From NCBI GenBank assembly GCA_030426245.1, contig JAUHYZ010000002.1, positions 62,001-126,000 on the forward strand: a DNA stretch of 64,000 nucleotides. Direction: 5' to 3'. The position numbers and the translations under genes are program-made. Each line of letters starts with the position of its first letter. The stretch's first letter is position 1. Positions 18,065 to 26,870 of the stretch are shown piece after piece. The notes under the pieces were generated by a model. It saw only the letters and a list, made by a program, of their open reading frames with translations. It was not told the origin of the DNA and did not search any database. This DNA is from Alphaproteobacteria bacterium (GTDB lineage: Bacteria > Pseudomonadota > Alphaproteobacteria > Sphingomonadales > Sphingomonadaceae).

Positions 18065-19006
18065 ATGGCTACGACAACTGATATCCCAACCGGTGAAGCG
18101 CTGGAAGATCACGTATCGCGGCTGCTTGTGGGGGCAATCGACATGCATTGCCACTCCGGCCCGTCATGCATGGCGCGCGATCTCAATCACCTGGAAGCGA
18201 TGCAGGAAGCTGCAGATGCAGGCTTTCGCGCTGTCCTGGTAAAGGATCACTATTATTCGGCGACGCCGGTCACCGAGTTGCTGAACGAGACGCATGGTCA
18301 CCTGAATGTGACGATGTTCTCGGGCGTGCCGCTCAACAATTCGGTAGGCGGCTTCAACAAGCATGCAGTCGACCATGGCGTCGCGCTTGGCGCCAAGCTG
18401 GTCTGGATGCCCACCTTTTCTTCGAAGAACCACATCGATTCACCTTTCGGGGTCAAGGCAGGTTTCCCGCATACGATCCGGAATATGATTCCCTTCGAAC
18501 CGCTCACGCCGCTGGATGAGCTTGGCGAGGTGAAGGACGAGGTCAAAGAGATCCTCGACATGGTTGCCGAGCACGATCTCATTCTGTCCGGCGGGCACAT
18601 GCATGTGTCCGAGATATTCGCCGTATTCCGTGAAGCGAAGAAGCGCGGTGTGAAGCGCCTGCTGGTCAATCATCCGAACTTCATCCTCGATGCGTCGCTG
18701 GATGACATCCACACCTTCGTTTCCGAACTGGGGGCCTATATCGAACATTCGCTGTGCATGTTCGTGCGGTCGGATGCGCGTGACCGCGATCCGCCGGTTG
18801 CTACTTCGGAGCTGGACGCGATGATCAAGTCTGCCGGTGTCGACAACACAATTCTGGCTTCGGACCTTGGCCAGAAGGGCAACGACCATCCGGTGCAGGG
18901 CTTCCGCAACGTGATCAAGGCGTGTCTCGAGCTTGGCTATTCGGATGAAGACATTCGCAAGATGATTTCGCTCAATCCGATTGCCTTGCTCGGTCTGGAC
19001 GACTGA
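18065..19006 (+). CDS. DUF6282-type metal-dependent hydrolase, cytoplasmic
   Basis: A 313-residue amidohydrolase-superfamily-like protein. Seen: the metal-binding HxH motif in IDMHCHSGPS near the N-terminus, a histidine in ILSGGHMHVSEI, and VNHPNF and SDLGQKGN segments at positions expected for further metal ligands. A TIM-barrel hydrolase fold is inferred. ATG at 18065 was chosen because GAGGA lies 6 bases upstream; a frame from 17936 or 18038 only adds unrelated residues overlapping the previous gene. A paralogue with a signal peptide is encoded at 33.8 kb. The reaction is unknown; lactone, enol or C-N hydrolysis is possible. Confidence 0.85.
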   Translation: MATTTDIPTGEALEDHVSRLLVGAIDMHCHSGPSCMARDLNHLEAMQEAADAGFRAVLVKDHYYSATPVTELLNETHGHLNVTMFSGVPLNNSVGGFNKHAVDHGVALGAKLVWMPTFSSKNHIDSPFGVKAGFPHTIRNMIPFEPLTPLDELGEVKDEVKEILDMVAEHDLILSGGHMHVSEIFAVFREAKKRGVKRLLVNHPNFILDASLDDIHTFVSELGAYIEHSLCMFVRSDARDRDPPVATSELDAMIKSAGVDNTILASDLGQKGNDHPVQGFRNVIKACLELGYSDEDIRKMISLNPIALLGLDD

Positions 19007-19113
19007 AAAGCGGCATGCACACGCGGCTAGGGACAGAAATTTCGAATTTAATCCAGGCGTTTAACACTTGGTGGACGGGCGGAGCCTGACCCGTTTTTGA
19101 GGGGATCGAGTAA

Positions 19114-20502
19114 GTGAGCAGCAGCGACTCCAGCCCGGTAGCGGGGGAACCCGGCGGCCTTGAGGCGGCATCCGCGGAATCTCCGGCTTCTGCACCGGAG
19201 AAAAAAGCGGGCTTCATCGGCTGGTACACGGTGGTGGTCACCGCCGTGGTCATCATGCTGGGGCAGATTGATCGCAACGTGATCAGCTTGATGGTGGAAT
19301 CGATCAAGGATGACTTCACCTTGACCGATACCGAGATCGGGTATCTCACTGGCATCGCTTTCGTATCCACCTACTTCCTGTTCGGTCCGCCGATCGCGCG
19401 CTTCGCCGATCGCGGCTTCCGCAAACCGGTCATCGCTGCCAGCCTGGCGGTATGGAGTGCGGCGACTGCGCTTTGCGGCCTGGCGCAGAATTACTGGCAG
19501 TTGTTCGTCGCCCGCATGATCGTTGGCGGTGCGGAATCCGGGAGCAGCCCGGCTTCCCTGTCGATGATCGCGGACGTTGTTCCCAAGAGCAAACTGCCCC
19601 GAGCCTATGCCATCTACAATACCGGCTTCATGGCAGGCGGAGCCGCTGCGCTCTTTTTCGGCGGGCTGCTTATGGGTGTGTTTGCCCATATGGACCCGAT
19701 CTTGGTGCCCGGAATCGGGGAACTTCGGGACTGGCATCTGGTGTTTATCATTCTGGGTCTGCCCGGCCTGCTGGTGGCGATCGTCATCATGCTGACCGTG
19801 CCCGAGCCGCAGCGCACGACTTCGCACAAAAAGGGTGGCTATCCCTTGCGCGAAGTGTTGGGCTTCGTGTGGGCCAATCGCCGGATGCACATTCCGTTGC
19901 TGCTCGGCTCGCTGCTCAACTCGATCCAGTCGTTCGGCGCACTTGCATGGATACCCGCTTTCTATGAGCGGACTTACGGCTGGGGGCCGGAGGTCGCCGG
20001 TCCGCTGCTGGGGCCGATCAATATGGGCAGCGCACTGATCGGTCTGTTCGGCGGTGCGTGGCTTGCGGAACGTCTCGGCAAACGGCGCGACGATGCGAAT
20101 ATTCGCACGCTGTTTATGGCGAATTTTCTCTGCATTCCTTTCATTGTCGCTCAGCCGCTGATGCCGACGCCGGTACTGGCGCTGGTCATCGGCTCGATCG
20201 GGTATGCGATCGCTGCGATGGGCGGTGCGGGATACAATTCCGCGCTGCAGGTTTCCACGCCAAACGCCATGCGCGGCCAGATCAATGCGCTTTATCTGTT
20301 CATCATTGCCGCTGTGGGCGGCGGGGCCGGTCCGCTGATTGTCGGCGTGTTGACCGATGTCGTCGCCGGGGCGGAAGAGGATCTGCGCTACGTGCTGGCC
20401 GGCTTCAGGCTGGTGCTTGCACCGCTTGATGCCCTGCTGATCTGGCTGGCGATCGGCCCCTATGGCAAGGCACACCGGGCCAGGATCAACGCCGGCGACT
20501 GA
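19114..20502 (+). CDS. MFS transporter, spinster-like
   Basis: A 462-residue major facilitator permease with about twelve hydrophobic segments. Seen: GQIDRNVISLMVESIKDDF in the first helix region, RFADRGFRK in loop 2 and the GAESGSSPASLSMIAD helix-5 motif. The GTG at 19114 follows AGGGGATCGAG. It is related to the MFS encoded on the opposite strand at 11.8 kb. It lies 107 bases after the DUF6282 gene and may be co-transcribed with it. Probably imports or exports a pathway compound. Confidence 0.93.
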   Translation: MSSSDSSPVAGEPGGLEAASAESPASAPEKKAGFIGWYTVVVTAVVIMLGQIDRNVISLMVESIKDDFTLTDTEIGYLTGIAFVSTYFLFGPPIARFADRGFRKPVIAASLAVWSAATALCGLAQNYWQLFVARMIVGGAESGSSPASLSMIADVVPKSKLPRAYAIYNTGFMAGGAAALFFGGLLMGVFAHMDPILVPGIGELRDWHLVFIILGLPGLLVAIVIMLTVPEPQRTTSHKKGGYPLREVLGFVWANRRMHIPLLLGSLLNSIQSFGALAWIPAFYERTYGWGPEVAGPLLGPINMGSALIGLFGGAWLAERLGKRRDDANIRTLFMANFLCIPFIVAQPLMPTPVLALVIGSIGYAIAAMGGAGYNSALQVSTPNAMRGQINALYLFIIAAVGGGAGPLIVGVLTDVVAGAEEDLRYVLAGFRLVLAPLDALLIWLAIGPYGKAHRARINAGD

Positions 20503-20555
20503 CGGAATGGAAATTGTTCACGGCGGGGCGGGGGCTGCGGCCCGGCACCTGTCCG

Positions 20556-20567
20556 TAACGTACGTTA
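20556..20567. promoter_or_regulatory. Perfect palindrome in convergent intergenic region
   Basis: TAACGTACGTTA is a perfect 12-bp palindrome that overlaps the stop codon of the minus-strand aldolase gene. It differs at one central base from the dyad at 14496-14507. A convergent location is unusual for an operator, so its role is uncertain. Confidence 0.35.
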
Positions 20568-21374
20568 GCCCTTGCCGAACAGCGATTGGAAGTTTGCGAG
20601 CTGGGCGGCAGCGCCTGCGCGCATGAAACCTTGATCGTTGCCGGCCATCATTACGGTTACGCCCAGGTCGGCCATGGCCTTGGCGTCGTCGCCTGCTAGA
20701 TTCGGTGTGACGGCGGCAAGCGCCTTGCCATTCTTCAGGACCGATTCCGCGATGATCTTGGTCGCTTCCGCAACTGTCGGGGCTGGGCCCTCTACATTGC
20801 TGAGAGAGAGGCCCAGATCGCCGCGGCCCATAAAGAAGCAGTCAATGCCTTCGACCGCTGTAATGTCGTCGATCTGTTCGATCGCTTCGGCATCCTCGAT
20901 CATCGCAAACACGGTCGTGATGGAATCGGCGCGCTGGTAATAACCGTCGATTCCGGCCGGGCCCACCATGCCGCCATAGTCGCCGCCCCGGCTGACGCCG
21001 GAGCCGCGCGTACCGCCCTTGTAGCGGGCCCAGGACGCTACATCCTTGGCCTTCTGAGCAGATGAGACATGCGGGACCATTACGCCGATTGCCCCGTCGT
21101 CCAGCGCGGAAAGGATGCTGGCTGCATCGGGACGCGATACGCGGGTCATGGCTGCCGTTCCGAAGGCGCGGGCAGCCAGATAGCCCATGCCCAGCTGCTC
21201 ACGCGTCCAGGGCGCATGTTCCTCGTCCAGCATCACGAAGTCATAGCCGATCTGTCCGAAGATCTCGGTCGGCTGGGGGACCGTGAACTTCAGGAATGAT
21301 CCGAGCAGGGGCTCTCGGTTGATCACCCGATTGCGAAATTCGCGCGGATCCGGCCTTTGAGCGTCTGAAGTCAT
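20565..21374 (-). CDS. HpaI/HpcH-family class II aldolase
   Basis: A 269-residue metal-dependent pyruvate aldolase of the HpcH/HpaI family, which includes 4-hydroxy-2-oxoheptane-1,7-dioate aldolase of homoprotocatechuate degradation. Seen: YDFVMLDEEHAPWT with the catalytic histidine region, TRVSRPD with the conserved arginine, the metal-ligand glutamate in FAMIEDAEAIEQI and the aspartate in MGRGDLGLSL. It starts at 21374 and lies 103 bases downstream of the GMC oxidoreductase gene, so the pair is probably an operon. It would release pyruvate from a hydroxy-oxo acid late in the pathway; the exact substrate is unknown. Confidence 0.93.
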   Translation of the reverse strand: MTSDAQRPDPREFRNRVINREPLLGSFLKFTVPQPTEIFGQIGYDFVMLDEEHAPWTREQLGMGYLAARAFGTAAMTRVSRPDAASILSALDDGAIGVMVPHVSSAQKAKDVASWARYKGGTRGSGVSRGGDYGGMVGPAGIDGYYQRADSITTVFAMIEDAEAIEQIDDITAVEGIDCFFMGRGDLGLSLSNVEGPAPTVAEATKIIAESVLKNGKALAAVTPNLAGDDAKAMADLGVTVMMAGNDQGFMRAGAAAQLANFQSLFGKG

Positions 21375-21477
21375 GGCGTGATATCGTCCCTTGCTATGCG
21401 GTTGAAATAGTCGGTTGGCCAGGCTTTGCGGGCGAACAGTTTAGCCAGCGCGGCGTGGATGGAGATTGGTCTGTCAT

Positions 21478-23100
21478 TCAGACTTCCGCCGGCTCCAGCC
21501 TGTGCCCCTTGAGAAGGTCGGCTGCCTTTTCTCCGATCATCATGGTTGGAACATTGGTGTTGCCGGAGGGATCGTCAGGCATGACCGAAGCATCGGCAAC
21601 GCGCAGGTTCTCGATCCCGTGGACGCGCAATTCGGCGTCCACCACAGCCTGATCGTCTATGCCCATCTTGCAAGTGCCGCAGGCGTGATGGCGGTGCTCT
21701 GCCTGGTTGCGGATGGCTTCGCCGATTTCGCCATCGCTGGTAAGTTCCTTGCCCGGCAGCAGTTCCTCCGCAATGAGGTCGCGCATTGGTTGCTGGGCAA
21801 AAAGCTCGCGGCTGAACTTCACAGCCTCGACCATGGCATCGAGATCGGCTTTCTCTTCGAACATGTTGAAGCGGATGCGCGGCAGATCCCGCGCGTCGGA
21901 CGAACGCAACTTCACCCAGCCGCGAGATAGCGCATGCAGCACGCCCACGCGCGCAGTGAAGGCGTATACGGGCTTTCTAGTGATCCAGGGGAACCACAGC
22001 TCCGCATGCTGATGCACCGGCATGACGATGATCTGCACGTCGGGACGCTCCAGCCCTTCGCGCGAGCGCATGAATATATTGGCCATCGTCCCGGCCGTGG
22101 CGAATGGGCCTTCGCCGGTCATCGCCCAGCGCATGACGGACATGGTTGCCCGGTCGAGCCGCAGATATCGCGACAGCCCAAGCTTTCCCTCGGCACGGAA
22201 GATATTGAGCAGGTTGGGGTGCTCCTGCAGGTTCTGGCCGACGCCAGGGAGGTCCTGCACCACATCCACGCCCACTGAGCGCAGATGATCGGCAGGCCCG
22301 ATCCCTGAGAGCATCAGCAATTGCGGCGAAGCATAGGTACCGGCGCAGACGACGACTTCGCGATCCGCGTGCACCGTCTCCACTCTTCCGCCGCGCAAGA
22401 ACTCCACGCCGGTGGCGCGCTTGTTCTCCGTGACGATGCGTAGCGTTTGCGCCTTGGTCAGTACCGTCAAGTTCTTGCGGGTCTTCATCGCAGGATGGAG
22501 ATAGGCACGGGCCGAACTGGCACGCCTGCCCTTGTTGGTAGTAACTTCGATCCGGCTGATGCCGACCTGTTCGGCACCGTGGTGATCCTCGCATACGGGC
22601 AGCCCGGCATTCATCGCCGCTTGCTGAAGCTGCAGAAAATGCGTCTCCGGCCGGTCGACGGGAGCATTGCCCACCGGTCCGCCTGTCGCGTGATAGAGAT
22701 CCTCTCCGCGCCAGCTATCTTCCATTTTCTTGAAATAGGGCAGCACGTCGCGATAGCCCCAGCCTTCAAGGCCTTGCTGGCGCCACATATCGTAATCGTA
22801 GCGGCTGCCGCGCACGTTGATCATGGCATTGATCGACGAGCATCCGCCCAGGGTCTTGCCGCGCCAGATCGGCAGAGAGCGGCCGTTGAGCCCGGGTTCC
22901 GGCTCGGTTTGATAAGGCCAGATATAGGGGCGGCTGGTTGCCACCTTGGGAAAGGCGATCGGCATGGACATAAAGGGGTGGTCGTCACGCCGGCCCGCTT
23001 CGAGGAGAAGCACGGATACCTCCGGATCCTCGCTCAAACGCGACGCGACGATCGAACCGGCGGATCCGGATCCAATCACGATATAATCGAACGCTTTCAT
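21478..23100 (-). CDS. GMC-family FAD-dependent oxidoreductase
   Basis: A 540-residue glucose-methanol-choline oxidoreductase that oxidises an alcohol using FAD. Seen: the N-terminal dinucleotide motif DYIVIGSGSAGSIVASRL, the GMC signature GRSLPIWRGKTLGGCSSIN, the second signature in GTYASPQLLMLSGIGP, and the C-terminal HHACGTCKMG with the active-site histidine, then NTNVPTMMIGEKAADLL. ATG at 23100 is preferred as it gives the usual N-terminus; a GTG at 23121 would add seven residues and has an AGAGG placed too close. Similar to choline-dehydrogenase/alcohol-dehydrogenase type proteins; substrate unknown. A MarR-type site lies 131 bases upstream. Confidence 0.94.
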   Translation of the reverse strand: MKAFDYIVIGSGSAGSIVASRLSEDPEVSVLLLEAGRRDDHPFMSMPIAFPKVATSRPYIWPYQTEPEPGLNGRSLPIWRGKTLGGCSSINAMINVRGSRYDYDMWRQQGLEGWGYRDVLPYFKKMEDSWRGEDLYHATGGPVGNAPVDRPETHFLQLQQAAMNAGLPVCEDHHGAEQVGISRIEVTTNKGRRASSARAYLHPAMKTRKNLTVLTKAQTLRIVTENKRATGVEFLRGGRVETVHADREVVVCAGTYASPQLLMLSGIGPADHLRSVGVDVVQDLPGVGQNLQEHPNLLNIFRAEGKLGLSRYLRLDRATMSVMRWAMTGEGPFATAGTMANIFMRSREGLERPDVQIIVMPVHQHAELWFPWITRKPVYAFTARVGVLHALSRGWVKLRSSDARDLPRIRFNMFEEKADLDAMVEAVKFSRELFAQQPMRDLIAEELLPGKELTSDGEIGEAIRNQAEHRHHACGTCKMGIDDQAVVDAELRVHGIENLRVADASVMPDDPSGNTNVPTMMIGEKAADLLKGHRLEPAEV

Positions 23101-23230
23101 CGCCGTTTTGGAAGAAGGCACCTCTTGTCAGGCGCGGCGGTCTTCCACTCCCCCCTCTCTCATTGATTTCTATCACTGACCGATCCGGGCAACAAAAGGA
23201 GCGATTGCTGCCCTCTGCCGACCAATAAAC

Positions 23231-23242
23231 TTCACATGTTAA
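23231..23242 (-). promoter_or_regulatory. MarR-type operator copy c
   Basis: On the plus strand this reads TTCACATGTTAA, a single mismatch from TTAACATGTTAA. It lies 131 bases upstream of the GMC oxidoreductase and is one of the best-matching copies. Confidence 0.6.
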
Positions 23243-23341
23243 TAATCACGATTCAGCCAGTCGGCAAGGGCTTGCGATTGTGCTGCGTGAAGCTTCTCGG
23301 TCGGCTTCTGCGCAGATCGTGGTTTCAGGCAGGATTTGGGC

Positions 23342-23896
23342 CTAGCCGGCTCGTTCGTGATCGGGATCCCATTCGGGCATCTTGCCGATGATGTCTTCGA
23401 GCGACGGCGTGATCCGACCGGCAACCATAACGATAAACAGGCGGCAATGCTTGTCGCTGCGGTTCACCCATGCGTGGTTCGTGGCGCGCTGCACGATCGT
23501 GTCGCCCTTGCGCAGGACAATTTCGTGTTCGGGATCGTCGTCATCCATCTGCATAACGATTTCACCTTCCAGAACATGCAGATAGTCGACCGAATTCGTT
23601 CTGTGCATGAACGGCTTGGCGCCGGCCGGTGTGGGCGGAATATCGGTTATCCGGACACGGATTCCCGTCTCCGGGAGTTCGAAGTTCACGGGCCCTGCGG
23701 TCGGGTCCGGTTCGCTTGCATCGATGGGAACCGGCACCTGATCGTGTTCCCAGATATCCTGCACGCGCCAGCTGCTGCCACCTTCGCCATGATAGACGCA
23801 AAGATCGTCGATCAAGGCAATCGATCGGCCATCTTCGTCATGCCCCGTAACGATGCGGCGCAGGTTGGGGTAAAGGTCTTCATTGCTTCCGGACAT
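23342..23896 (-). CDS. Cupin-domain protein
   Basis: A 184-residue single-cupin protein. Seen: the first cupin motif around PFMHRTNSVDYLHVLEGE and the second around RKGDTIVQRATNHAWVNRSD, carrying His and Glu residues typical of metal binding. The layout resembles cupin_2 proteins of aromatic-degradation clusters that act as isomerases, decarboxylases or dioxygenases, or as sensors. ATG at 23896 has a strong GAGGAGAG site. The gene is divergent from a MarR regulator, and a perfect inverted repeat lies between them, implying control by that regulator. Confidence 0.9.
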   Translation of the reverse strand: MSGSNEDLYPNLRRIVTGHDEDGRSIALIDDLCVYHGEGGSSWRVQDIWEHDQVPVPIDASEPDPTAGPVNFELPETGIRVRITDIPPTPAGAKPFMHRTNSVDYLHVLEGEIVMQMDDDDPEHEIVLRKGDTIVQRATNHAWVNRSDKHCRLFIVMVAGRITPSLEDIIGKMPEWDPDHERAG

Positions 23897-23951
23897 TTTT
23901 CTCTCCTCGTTGGTGCCGCTGGACAGAGCGAACCAAGTGCGAGAAAACTAC

Positions 23952-23968
23952 ACAAGTAAAATACTTGT
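23952..23968. promoter_or_regulatory. Perfect inverted repeat between cupin and marR genes
   Basis: The arms ACAAGTA and TACTTGT flank an AAA centre, 55 bases upstream of the cupin start and about 120 upstream of the MarR start. Its right half ACTTGTCA resembles the ACTTATCA half of the other operator copies. This is the expected position for autoregulation by the adjacent MarR protein. Confidence 0.65.
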
Positions 23969-24089
23969 CAAACCGAAATGATTCCCGCTTACAGGGAAAG
24001 GGCTGCGGTTTGGGCGCCGGTAGATGCCGCGTGATCCACGCTTGGCAATCGCTCGCACCAATGATGCTGCATGAGGGGGAAGGGGCAAA

Positions 24090-24539
24090 ATGGACGCGGA
24101 AGAACTGCTTCCTCCATACGAAGAGACGATCGGTGCCGTCCTGATCGGCGCCAATGAGAGAGTAATAGCCCCGCTGCGCCCGGTCTTGCGCAAGCACAAC
24201 ATAACGGAACCGCAATGGCGAGTGATGCGGGTGGTCAATGACAGGTGGCCTACACATGCGACGGAGATCGCGCAGATCAGCCAACTGCGTGCGCCAAGCG
24301 TGACCCGCATTCTTCAGGAGTTGGACGAAAGAGGGCTGGTTGTGCGTGAAGCCGATGTCGGTGATCGGCGGCGCAGGCTTGTTTCCCTGTCGGATGAAGG
24401 CCGTCGCTTAGTAGAAACTACGTCGCGGGTGATGGTCGGCATATTGGATGAATATGCCGATCTCTTCGGTGCGCGGCGCCTGGCGCGGCTCTCTGAAGAG
24501 CTGCGGGCGCTTTCTGCCGCCCTCAGCGGCGTCGAATAG
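24090..24539 (+). CDS. MarR-family regulator, HpaR/HpcR type
   Basis: A 149-residue winged-helix repressor. Seen: dimerisation helix region, NITEPQWRVMRVVND before the helix-turn-helix, recognition helix region RAPSVTRILQELDERGLV, and the wing VREADVGDRRRRLVSLSDEG. The NITEPQWRVMR motif and spacing match HpaR/HpcR repressors of homoprotocatechuate operons, which are released by aromatic ligands. It is divergent from the cupin gene and upstream of a Baeyer-Villiger monooxygenase gene. It has a clear paralogue at 38.6 kb. It is a strong candidate for binding the repeated near-palindrome seen here. Confidence 0.95.
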   Translation: MDAEELLPPYEETIGAVLIGANERVIAPLRPVLRKHNITEPQWRVMRVVNDRWPTHATEIAQISQLRAPSVTRILQELDERGLVVREADVGDRRRRLVSLSDEGRRLVETTSRVMVGILDEYADLFGARRLARLSEELRALSAALSGVE

Positions 24540-24606
24540 GTCGGGGCGTTCTTCATCCAAGTAAGGCGGCAGAATTGCGCGAGAATCGCTATTGCTGCAA
24601 AACTAC

Positions 24607-24618
24607 TTATCATGTTAA
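24607..24618 (+). promoter_or_regulatory. MarR-type operator copy d
   Basis: TTATCATGTTAA, one mismatch from TTAACATGTTAA, 44 bases upstream of the Baeyer-Villiger monooxygenase start, between that gene and the MarR gene. Confidence 0.65.
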
Positions 24619-24661
24619 CCGGACGAACTTGAGTTCCGGAGAGGAGTTGGGAAGGTTCAGA

Positions 24662-26605
24662 ATGGCGACAATTGAAGCGAACACACGGCCTGCGCGGCCG
24701 GAATTGCTCGCGGCAAGTGACGAGACGATTGAAGACGCTGTCAGCTATGCGGATCCCATGGTGCTCCGCGGCCTGCTTTATCAGCTGACCGGCGATCCCG
24801 AGCTCCGTTCGATGAAGCTGAAAATGGTGCGCATGGGCCGCGCCGAAACGCCTGCGCCTGCAAGTGACGAAGAAGCCGCCATGGTCAGGCGCAAAGCCGC
24901 CGAATTCCTGAAGTCATACCGCGATTCCGGCGCCGGCCACATTGACTACGGCCCGCGGGAGCGTTTGCCGGAAAGCCTGGACTTGATCGTGGGTACCACG
25001 ATCAAGGAAGAGGCGCGAGAGCTGATGGTAGAGGAAACCGCGTTGGAACCATGGGCGCGGTCGCTCGAATGGCAGGCAACGCCCAATCCCAAAAAGCTCG
25101 AGGATTTCACAGTAACAATCATCGGTGCCGGCATGGGGGGGCTCAATTCCGCCATCCAGTTGAAGCGGGCCGGCATCAAATACAATGTGATCGAGAAGAA
25201 TTCGGGCGTCGGCGGAACTTGGCATGAGAACCGCTATCCCGGCGCACGCGTGGATACGCCGAGCCGCGGCTACACCAACCTGTTCGGCGTCGATTTTCCT
25301 TATCCCTACACTTACGGGACATACGGCGAGAACCAGAAATATTACGACTGGGTCGCGGACACGTTCGATCTTCGCGGCGGAATCACCTTCAATACCGAGG
25401 TCAGCTCGATGACCTGGAACGAGGCGGACTCCTTGTGGGAAATTTGCACTGACGGGCCGGATGGTCCGCAGACGCTGCGCTCCAATGCCGTGATCAGCGG
25501 CGTCGGCTTCCTCAACCGCCCGAATATTCCCAACATCAAGGGAATGGACGAATTCCAAGGGCAGTCCTGGCATACTGCGCGCTGGCCCGACGATGCCGAT
25601 ATGAAGGGCAAGCGCATTGCCGTCATCGGGACGGGTTGCACCGGCTATCAGCTGATCCCTGAGATCGCCAAGGAGGAAGGCGCCGAAGTCGTCGTCTTCC
25701 AGCGCACGCCGCAATGGATTTTCCCGACTCCGGGCTATCAGGCGAAAGTCGCCCCGCAGATACTCTGGCTGGACAGGAACCTGCCCTTTCACACCAATTT
25801 CATGCGCTTCAAAATGTCCTATGGGGTCGGCCCCGATTTCACGAAAGTGTTCGATGTCGATCCGGATTTCGACGATCCGCATACGTGCAGCGCGGGCAAC
25901 AAGATCGCGCGGGAGCGTTGCATCGAATTTCTCGAAAGCAAGCTCCAGGATCCCGAATTGGTGGACATCATGACACCGGAACATCCGCCATGGTCTTCAC
26001 GTCCGGTGGCGGTGGATCCCGACGATTGCGTTCTGGACTCGCTGCTGCAGGACAATGTCGCGCTGGTCACGAGCGGTATCGAGCGGATCACCAGTACCGG
26101 CATCGTGGACGGTGAGGGAACGCAGCATGACGTCGACGTGATCGTGTTCGCGACAGGCTTCAAGGCGCATGACTTCCTGTTCCCGATGACCGTCACAGGC
26201 GAAAACGGGCAGACGCTGGAAGACCTTTGGGCCGAAGAAGGCGCACGGGCCTATCTGGGCTGCATGGTGCCGGGCTTCCCGAATTTGTGGATGCTTTACG
26301 GACCGAACACGAATGGCGGGCTGCCTGTTTCCCAATATCACGAAGTCACGATGCGCTATATCCTGCAATGCCTGGAGAAGCTGATCCTCGATGACAAAGA
26401 CGCAGTCGAAGTGAAGGAAGACGCCTATTGGCGCTACAACAGGATCGTCGACGAAGGGAACGCCAAGAAAATCTGGGCGGATCCGCGCGCGAATAATTAC
26501 TGGTGGAGCGAGTATGGCCGCACCGTCTCTCAAACGCCATTCACCGGTTATGAGATATGGCACCAGATGAGGCATCCCGATTGGGACGATCTCGAGGTCA
26601 GATGA
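24662..26605 (+). CDS. Baeyer-Villiger monooxygenase, HAPMO-like
   Basis: A 647-residue FAD/NADPH-dependent type I Baeyer-Villiger monooxygenase, inserting oxygen next to a ketone to give an ester or lactone. Seen: an N-terminal extension of about 150 residues, first Rossmann motif GAGMGG (residues 155-160), the BVMO fingerprint FQGQSWHTARWP (298-309), and the second Rossmann GTGCTG (323-328). The length and N-terminal extension match the 4-hydroxyacetophenone monooxygenase subgroup. ATG at 24662 was chosen as GGAAGG precedes it; a frame from 24575 crosses the operator. The true ketone is unknown. Confidence 0.93.
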   Translation: MATIEANTRPARPELLAASDETIEDAVSYADPMVLRGLLYQLTGDPELRSMKLKMVRMGRAETPAPASDEEAAMVRRKAAEFLKSYRDSGAGHIDYGPRERLPESLDLIVGTTIKEEARELMVEETALEPWARSLEWQATPNPKKLEDFTVTIIGAGMGGLNSAIQLKRAGIKYNVIEKNSGVGGTWHENRYPGARVDTPSRGYTNLFGVDFPYPYTYGTYGENQKYYDWVADTFDLRGGITFNTEVSSMTWNEADSLWEICTDGPDGPQTLRSNAVISGVGFLNRPNIPNIKGMDEFQGQSWHTARWPDDADMKGKRIAVIGTGCTGYQLIPEIAKEEGAEVVVFQRTPQWIFPTPGYQAKVAPQILWLDRNLPFHTNFMRFKMSYGVGPDFTKVFDVDPDFDDPHTCSAGNKIARERCIEFLESKLQDPELVDIMTPEHPPWSSRPVAVDPDDCVLDSLLQDNVALVTSGIERITSTGIVDGEGTQHDVDVIVFATGFKAHDFLFPMTVTGENGQTLEDLWAEEGARAYLGCMVPGFPNLWMLYGPNTNGGLPVSQYHEVTMRYILQCLEKLILDDKDAVEVKEDAYWRYNRIVDEGNAKKIWADPRANNYWWSEYGRTVSQTPFTGYEIWHQMRHPDWDDLEVR

Positions 26606-26870
26606 CCTGTTTGACTGTGACGGGAAGGGCAATTGGCTGCTGCGCCTGATGCGAGGGGGGAAGTGTACCGCCAAGCTGCCTCAATGCCCTGTACGTTTCG
26701 TTCTGGTGGGCTTGGGTGCCGTTCTGTCAACTGGCTAGAGGAAGGCTTTGAAACGCCGTCTTATCGCAGCCAGGAGGCAAAACCAGGCATGCAAAAGGTA
26801 CCGCTCACCAGATTGCGCGACGAGGCAAAGGGAAATGCCTGGCGCAAGGGAAAATTCTAGGAGGAAGTAA

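Noticed and set aside
19048-20475. Long minus-strand frame (475 codons) opposite the second MFS transporter
   Set aside because: It is rich in charged residues without any family signature and mirrors a convincing transporter gene.
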